From assembly GCA_900551365.1 (NCBI GenBank), contig URVZ01000063.1, positions 1 through 10,078 on the forward strand: a stretch of 10,078 nucleotides of DNA, written 5' to 3'. The notes below the pieces were generated by a model that was given only the letters and a program-made list of their open reading frames with translations, made no database searches and had not been told where the DNA came from. This document shows, one piece after another, positions 5,358 to 10,078 of this stretch; within the stretch, counting starts at the first letter, position 1, and each line of letters opens with the position of its first letter. The position numbers were made by a program, and so were the translations under genes. The stretch is from an uncultured Collinsella sp. GTDB lineage: Bacteria; Actinomycetota; Coriobacteriia; Coriobacteriales; Coriobacteriaceae.

Positions 5358-8300
5358 ATGCTTGATCGCCGTTCGTTACTTGTTGCCGGAGCGTCCTCGC
5401 TGGCGAGCATTATGTTGCCGCGCGTGCCGGGAAGCGCAAACGCCTTCATATTGCCGTTCGCCCCCGCCGAGGCATACGCCGACGAAGATGATCCCTTCAA
5501 GGTCTTGGTGCTCTCGCGCACCATGTTTGGTGTGGTCGTGGTCGACGTCGCCAACAAGAATACGCCCATCACGGGTGCCCAGGTCACGCTCATATCGCGC
5601 TATGCCGCAGGCAAGCAGCTCACCGCCACGACCGATGACGAAGGCACGGCCATCTTTGAGGTCGCCCCTCTTTCAGAAGGCTACGTGGACGAGACAACGC
5701 TTCTCGACGCGTACGACTTTAACGGCGGCATCTCCATTAGCATGGCGGGCTACCGCGATGTCGAGATTCCCCTTGCGCGTATCCAGGGCGGCACCGCTAT
5801 TGCCGCACCCACACGTCCGCTCTCCGATGGCGAGCCGTACTTTCGACAGCTCACGTTCGACGAATGGGACATCCAGTACGCCGACGCCACGTTTATGGCA
5901 ATGCCAGCGGACGAAGCAGCAAACGACCAGCCCGACACGCACGCTTTTACCGTGCAGGCTCATCTGCCGCAGGGCGGGCAGGCAACGTTGCATATCAATA
6001 AAGTGATGCCCTCTGCGGGCAGCTCAACCGAAACCGTCACGCAGATCGGCCAGATCAAGGCCAGCGCATCGGGCGCGGATAATCTGGCGACGTTCACGCT
6101 CGAAGACACGTTCCTCGATGCAGCTTCGGGCCTTCTGGAGGAAGGGTGCAAGCTGCGCTTTATGCTCGACTACCAGGGCAAAACCTACACGCTCTCATCC
6201 CCTATGGCCGTTGTCACCGCGCCGGCCGCAAAGGCGGAATCGGGCTCGACCACCATCATTCCCACCACCATGGACCAAGAGATCACTCCGTTTGATTTCC
6301 CCGCGGCGTTTCCCGGTATCGGCGGCAATAAGTTCACGTGCTGGATGCCCACATTTCCCATTCTGTTCGATTTCTCGTTTGCTGGATACGTGCTGTTTGG
6401 CGGAGGGTACAAACCAGCTAGCTATATGAACGATTCGGGCAACCCTGATCCGGAATACTGGAAGAAATCGCCGCGCGAGTCGGGCGCCAAGCAGGCAAAC
6501 CGCTACCTCGACGAGATGGAGGGGAAGTGGAATCAGTACAAGAGGATGAGTGCCGGTTCGGGCACCGATCCAAGAAACACCAAGCTCCTTCGCCACCATT
6601 GCACGCCGCTGTTCACGATGGATATCGCCACACAGCTGTACGGCTCGCTCGCCTACGATTGGGTGGGCAAAACCTGGGGTAACAACAACGACCCCGCATA
6701 CGGCAATATTAAGGCCCTCTTCCAGGTAAGAACCGACCTCAATTGGACCGAGCAGTTTACCCTAGGACCGGTGCCATTTTTCCTAAACGTCAACCCCTGG
6801 GTGCTGGCAAAACTGGCGCTCGCCGTGGGTGCCCACACGCACGGCAGCGGCGCGGCGTTTTTTAAAAACATTTCGCTCGACTATTCAAACACGTCGGGCT
6901 CGTTCACCATCCAGATCGGGCTTGCCGTCACCTTTGGCGCCGGCGTTGCAGGCGTCGCTTCGTCTGCCGTGCGCGGCGCCGCATCCCTCACGCTGTTCAT
7001 TGGGTACGAAAAGGCAGATGGACACCAGCTTCCGCGGCTGCGTGTAGGTGCAGACGTCGATGTCGACGTGATACTCCAGTTCGTAATGTTCAAGTGGACC
7101 ACCAAGGCTTGGTCGGGGTCGTGGCCCACACTCATCGATTCGTGGAATATGTCGGTGAACAATGGCGACCAGTATGGGCTCCAGCGCTCTGAGCTCGCAT
7201 TGGATGGAGATACGCCTTATACGCTGGATGCCTGCTTCGGCTCGGCCGGCAACATTGAGGCGGGCGGCGTGCCGCAATTTATCGCATCGGCCACCATCGT
7301 CACCAACGCCGAACTGCTCGCACGCGCCGAGGTTAAGGCCACTGCCGTAAACGCCGCGCCTGTCGTGCGCGATTGGGATCAAGCGGTCACGCGCATTGAG
7401 CTCGAGGCGGATGCAGAAAGCGACGACACGGGACAGATCGAGCATTTCGTCCACGTGCTGATGGAGAACGACGAAAACGCCGCGCCGATGTATGAGTACA
7501 CCTACATCGGTCAGGCAACGAACACCGCTGCCGACCCGAACGCCGATTCTGCCGGCGTGTCGGAGGACGAGCGTGGCGGCATCAAGCCCTCGAGCGACAA
7601 CGTGCTGTTTGCTGGCGTGCCCAGCGAAGCCCACATGAAGCTGGCAATGATTGCCGGCGTAGAATGCCTGTTCCGTATCGCCTCGGTGCGCTACGGCGAC
7701 AATGGTCGCTCGCGCCTGGTGGTACACACAAAGGCAAACGGAACGTGGTCCGCTCCCACGCCTGTGGACTTTCCCCTTGGGTTTGGCGAGGGCGACGTGG
7801 AGCGCGACAGCATATACGATTACGACTTCGACGTAGTGGAATATACGGACGGAAGAGGAAACCAGGACGCCTACGTGCTGCTGGTCTCGGGCGAGCGCCC
7901 CGCCGGCGACGACACCCTTTTCGATATGGCAAGCACAGCCGGCATACTGTCCGTTGTGCGCCTGCGCATAAGCAACGACGGAGTTCGCGTGGTATCGCAC
8001 ACGTCGTGGCGCAGCATCTCGCGCGGCCGCCTTCAGGAGGATGGCTACCATTGCCTGCAGTGCCCACGCATCACGGTGGGCAAGACACTTGTCAACGGGC
8101 GCCTGTCGGGCGCCTACCTCCACCGCCGCGGAACCACCGCAGAAAAGGCGCTCGGCAGCGAGGCCGAGGTTGCGCTGGAGTGCTTTACCCTGTGGTCGGA
8201 CGTTTCGGGCGACAGCCTGACGTTCCGCCAAGTTCTCCGCTTTCCGCAGGCACCGTCGAGCATCGAGCTCGGCGCGCCCGAGAATATCAACGGCAAAATG

Positions 8301-9743
8301 GTGGTGCCCGTTGCATACGAGACCGCAGGCGGTTGTGGCTGTGCATCGTACGCCGTGATCGGCCAGTCCATTGCGGGCTGGGGCGTTATGTCGCCAGATG
8401 CCACAGTACCCCACGCGGTGCCGTGGCCGCAGCACACGGGCTTTTTGGCTACCGTCAACGAGCAACTGCAGCATATTACTTGGACGCGAGGCGCATCGGT
8501 ATTTGCAACGCAGCCCGTGGGTGCCGCAGGCTGCGGCCCGGCATCGTTTAGCGTAAGCAACAACGGCAGGTGCGTGCTCTATGTAGAGAACACCGATGGC
8601 AAAGTGGGACAAACCTACGACGAAGAAGGCAACCCGGTAGCAGTGATGGGCAAGCACTTCCGCATCTTCGCCAGCACCTTGGCAGGCGATCTGTTCACGG
8701 AGCCGTTCGTGATGTGCGAGCTGGACCATCCCGTCGATCAGATAACGACATTTTTGACGTCGGGGAGCATGCTCTCCGCGCTCGCCACGCACATTGTGAG
8801 CGCGGAGAAGAGCGAGGCAGAACTACACGGCATCGAAGTGCCCTTGGTGGCGTGTGCCACTCCGACGGGCGCGGTCGCTACCTCGGGCGCGGTGGTGCCC
8901 GGAGCAGCAGGCGAATCCTTCATGGTCACGGTGCGAAACGACGGCAACACCTTGCTGACCGCCGGCACGATCGATCTGTACCGAGAGGGCTCCAGTCAGC
9001 CGTTCTCCAGCGCATCCATCGGGTTCGGAGTGAACGCACGCATGGCATCGATCTACGATCCAGAGCTTGCCGAGGACGCTTCGGCCAACGACATGACACA
9101 CGTGAAGTACACGCTCGAGACGCTGGGCGCACATTTTGCAACGCACCCGCTGGTAGCCGACAGTGGCAACGCCGTGCTGGCACCGGGTTGCACGGCACAG
9201 TTCCGCATGAGCTTCGCCATCCCCGAGAGTTGGAGCGACGAGGTGGGCAAACGCGTAACGCTATATGCGAAGGCGCGTAAGCTGGTGGCGCTCGATCCCG
9301 TAACGCTCGAGGAAATTCGACCGGGCGCAAACTCGGCGCTGGGTGCCGTACTGCACGAGCTTCATGTGCCCGACGCGGCATGCGAACGCTCAGAAGTTCA
9401 GGTCGGCGTATGCGACAGCGCGGATACGACAGAACTTCACGACGCCCCGATGACAGCAGACGACGATGGCGGCTCGAGTGGCGGCGGTACCGACGAGGGC
9501 GGCGGCTCCGGCGGAAGCAGCTCCGGTGGCGGCAGTGGCTCTGGCAGCGGCAAGGATCACGGCAATAACAAGCATTCCGGAAAAGCGGGCGTGCTTGCGG
9601 GCACGAGCGATGTCAACGCTCCCCTCATGGCAGCCGCTGCAGCACTCGCCGCAGCTGGCGCCGGCCTTGTCGCCTACAGCGCCCGCCGCACGGCGCTCGA
9701 AAACGACACCGCCGATGAGATCAATTCGGATAGGCCTCGCTAG
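5358..9743 (+). CDS. Giant exported, C-terminally anchored surface protein (1461 aa)
   Basis: The start at ATG 5358-5360 follows GGGAG at 7 nt; the open frame extends upstream, but that part runs into the regulator and has no RBS. Residues 1-41 form a signal peptide with a twin-arginine-like LDRRSLLVAGAS and likely cleavage after AYA. Residues about 48-145 resemble a CnaB/SpaA-like Ig fold (PITGAQVTLISRYA, TATTDDEGTAIFEV). Residues about 300-600 are aromatic and hydrophobic (FPILFDFSFAGYVLFGGGY, SFTIQIGLAVTFGAGVAG). Residues about 670-1130 hold many beta-strand blocks suggesting a propeller-like fold (LFRIASVRYGDNGRSRLVVH, AYVLLVSGE, GRCVLYVENTDG). Cys-rich spots are CLQC (899-902) and CGC (993-995). 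Residues about 1185-1310 look CARDB-like (VTVRNDGNTLLTAGTIDLYR). The C-terminus has a Gly/Ser linker (about 1370-1410), LAGTSD (1413-1418), one TM helix (about 1422-1440) and RR. It is probably displayed on the cell surface. Its ligand or enzymatic role is unknown and no catalytic motif was recognised. Confidence 0.85.
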   Translation: MLDRRSLLVAGASSLASIMLPRVPGSANAFILPFAPAEAYADEDDPFKVLVLSRTMFGVVVVDVANKNTPITGAQVTLISRYAAGKQLTATTDDEGTAIFEVAPLSEGYVDETTLLDAYDFNGGISISMAGYRDVEIPLARIQGGTAIAAPTRPLSDGEPYFRQLTFDEWDIQYADATFMAMPADEAANDQPDTHAFTVQAHLPQGGQATLHINKVMPSAGSSTETVTQIGQIKASASGADNLATFTLEDTFLDAASGLLEEGCKLRFMLDYQGKTYTLSSPMAVVTAPAAKAESGSTTIIPTTMDQEITPFDFPAAFPGIGGNKFTCWMPTFPILFDFSFAGYVLFGGGYKPASYMNDSGNPDPEYWKKSPRESGAKQANRYLDEMEGKWNQYKRMSAGSGTDPRNTKLLRHHCTPLFTMDIATQLYGSLAYDWVGKTWGNNNDPAYGNIKALFQVRTDLNWTEQFTLGPVPFFLNVNPWVLAKLALAVGAHTHGSGAAFFKNISLDYSNTSGSFTIQIGLAVTFGAGVAGVASSAVRGAASLTLFIGYEKADGHQLPRLRVGADVDVDVILQFVMFKWTTKAWSGSWPTLIDSWNMSVNNGDQYGLQRSELALDGDTPYTLDACFGSAGNIEAGGVPQFIASATIVTNAELLARAEVKATAVNAAPVVRDWDQAVTRIELEADAESDDTGQIEHFVHVLMENDENAAPMYEYTYIGQATNTAADPNADSAGVSEDERGGIKPSSDNVLFAGVPSEAHMKLAMIAGVECLFRIASVRYGDNGRSRLVVHTKANGTWSAPTPVDFPLGFGEGDVERDSIYDYDFDVVEYTDGRGNQDAYVLLVSGERPAGDDTLFDMASTAGILSVVRLRISNDGVRVVSHTSWRSISRGRLQEDGYHCLQCPRITVGKTLVNGRLSGAYLHRRGTTAEKALGSEAEVALECFTLWSDVSGDSLTFRQVLRFPQAPSSIELGAPENINGKMVVPVAYETAGGCGCASYAVIGQSIAGWGVMSPDATVPHAVPWPQHTGFLATVNEQLQHITWTRGASVFATQPVGAAGCGPASFSVSNNGRCVLYVENTDGKVGQTYDEEGNPVAVMGKHFRIFASTLAGDLFTEPFVMCELDHPVDQITTFLTSGSMLSALATHIVSAEKSEAELHGIEVPLVACATPTGAVATSGAVVPGAAGESFMVTVRNDGNTLLTAGTIDLYREGSSQPFSSASIGFGVNARMASIYDPELAEDASANDMTHVKYTLETLGAHFATHPLVADSGNAVLAPGCTAQFRMSFAIPESWSDEVGKRVTLYAKARKLVALDPVTLEEIRPGANSALGAVLHELHVPDAACERSEVQVGVCDSADTTELHDAPMTADDDGGSSGGGTDEGGGSGGSSSGGGSGSGSGKDHGNNKHSGKAGVLAGTSDVNAPLMAAAAALAAAGAGLVAYSARRTALENDTADEINSDRPR

Positions 9744-9796
9744 CTCCTAAATTACCTTTGCGAGAGACGCCGACTCGGCTCATCGAACACCAAAAG

Positions 9797-9826
9797 GGGC
9801 TGGTTCTGGATACCCAGAGCCAGCCC
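9797..9826. terminator. Hairpin terminator, probably bidirectional
   Basis: GGGCTGGTTCTGG pairs with CCAGAGCCAGCCC: a 13-bp stem (one T/G wobble) around an ATAC loop, 53 nt after the surface protein stop. On the plus strand only a weak ATT follows. On the minus strand the stem is followed by CTTTTGG, so it works better for minus-strand transcripts, where it sits 8 nt after the TAA of the convergent frame. It most likely ends transcription from both sides. Confidence 0.8.
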
Positions 9827-9834
9827 ATTGCGCA

Positions 9835-10077
9835 TTAGATGTCGTCAGAGGAGTTGAGTTCTGCCTCGAGCTTGGCACGGCGTCTTTTCGCCAACAATCC
9901 GCACGACACGTCTTCGACAGCGTATCCAACCGCAAACGCAGCAAGACACATTCGGCCGTCTTCAAACTTACTCGGACAGAGCCGACTCGGTTTTGTCCGA
10001 GTAAACGAATCTCCATCGAACTCCGAACGATTGTTCGATGGATTTCGTGTTGGTTGGAATCGTCTGTGGGCTGGGCT
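9835..10077 (-). CDS. Possible convergent gene, C-terminal part (window edge)
   Basis: On the minus strand a frame is open from the window edge to a TAA at 9835-9837 (about 80 residues visible). The last part reads MCLAAFAVGYAVEDVSCG and then LLAKRRRAKLEAELNSSDDI, a short hydrophobic stretch followed by a charged helix, which looks like a real protein end. The stop is immediately followed by a strong terminator with its T-run on this strand, which supports transcription in this direction. The upstream part (before the ATG at 9949-9951) is less protein-like and overlaps two perfect inverted repeats, so the actual gene could be only 38 aa starting at that ATG, although no good RBS is seen there. 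No family was recognised. Confidence 0.4.
   Translation of the reverse strand, partial: SPAHRRFQPTRNPSNNRSEFDGDSFTRTKPSRLCPSKFEDGRMCLAAFAVGYAVEDVSCGLLAKRRRAKLEAELNSSDDI
9968..10002. repeat. Perfect 11-bp inverted repeat
   Basis: TTACTCGGACA (9968-9978) and TGTCCGAGTAA (9994-10004) are exact reverse complements separated by 15 nt. Nested inside is CCGACTCGG, itself symmetrical. An alternative ACTCGG/CCGAGT hairpin with a TTTTGT loop is also possible. GCCGACTCGG within the spacer (9981-9990) recurs at 9769-9778. It could be an operator, a transcript hairpin or a recombination site. Confidence 0.6.
10012..10042. repeat. Perfect 10-bp inverted repeat with CATCGAAC arms
   Basis: TCCATCGAAC (10012-10021) and GTTCGATGGA (10033-10042) are exact reverse complements around an 11-nt spacer. 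The arms carry CATCGAAC, the same 8-mer as at 5221-5228 and 9781-9788. The spacing suits a dimeric DNA-binding protein, or the transcript could form a hairpin. It lies 8 nt beyond the previous inverted repeat. Confidence 0.6.
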
Positions 10078-10078
10078 A

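Noticed and set aside
6885..8792. Very long minus-strand open frame (635 aa) inside the surface protein gene
   Set aside because: It is a shadow of a GC-rich gene: its composition (rich in Ala, His, Arg, Cys) is that of antisense translation, there are no domains or RBS, and the plus-strand gene has clear signal peptide and anchor.
1..10078. CRISPR array, tRNA, rRNA, complete insertion sequence
   Set aside because: No regularly spaced repeats, cloverleaf-like segments, rRNA-like stretches or transposase motifs were found on either strand by reading.

Overview
The window looks like a chromosomal accessory region from a GC-rich, Gram-positive-type anaerobic actinobacterium, most likely a gut Coriobacteriia (Collinsella/Olsenella/Eggerthella-like). 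This rests on codon use and on two gene arrangements. One is a PadR / DUF1700 operon. The other is an orphan LuxR-type regulator next to a very large exported protein with a C-terminal wall/membrane anchor. The genus is an inference; there is no rRNA or other marker here.

Layout. Positions 1-215 (+) are the end of a sensor histidine kinase. Positions 216-1240 are a graveyard: an arginase-family fragment missing both ends, then a frameshifted fragment of an AAA-type ATP-binding protein that keeps its Walker A. Positions 1243-1926 (-) hold one intact but uncharacterised helical protein with more A/T than its surroundings. Positions 1981-2178 (-) hold a short reading frame with a strong RBS that is broken by an in-frame TGA. 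Positions 2340-3540 (-) are a compact operon: PadR repressor, DUF1700 membrane protein (11-nt overlap with padR) and a short one-TM protein. A TA-rich promoter lies upstream at about 3562-3591. Positions 3592-4197 contain only remnants, including a plus-strand reading frame broken in a G7 tract and a short minus-strand frame that meets it at a shared CTAG.

The main intact unit is 4198-9743 (+): a LuxR-family regulator of 334 aa, a 155-nt gap with two overlapping perfect palindromes, and a 1461-aa exported protein. That protein has a twin-arginine-like signal peptide, a CnaB-like Ig domain, a long beta-rich centre, a CARDB-like domain, a Gly/Ser linker, a degenerate sortase-like motif (LAGTSD), one TM helix and a basic tail. 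Its RBS context resembles that of the regulator gene. A strong hairpin terminator at 9797-9826 follows. Its minus-strand side carries a T-run and lies 8 nt past the stop of a convergent minus-strand reading frame that runs off the window. Two perfect 10-11 bp inverted repeats lie just beyond (9968-10042).

How the parts may work together. PadR probably represses its own operon of envelope-associated membrane proteins. The LuxR protein probably controls the neighbouring surface protein. I see no CRISPR array, complete insertion sequence, tRNA, rRNA or obvious defence island. The strongest candidate for something undescribed is the LuxR / giant surface protein pair with its palindromic intergenic region.
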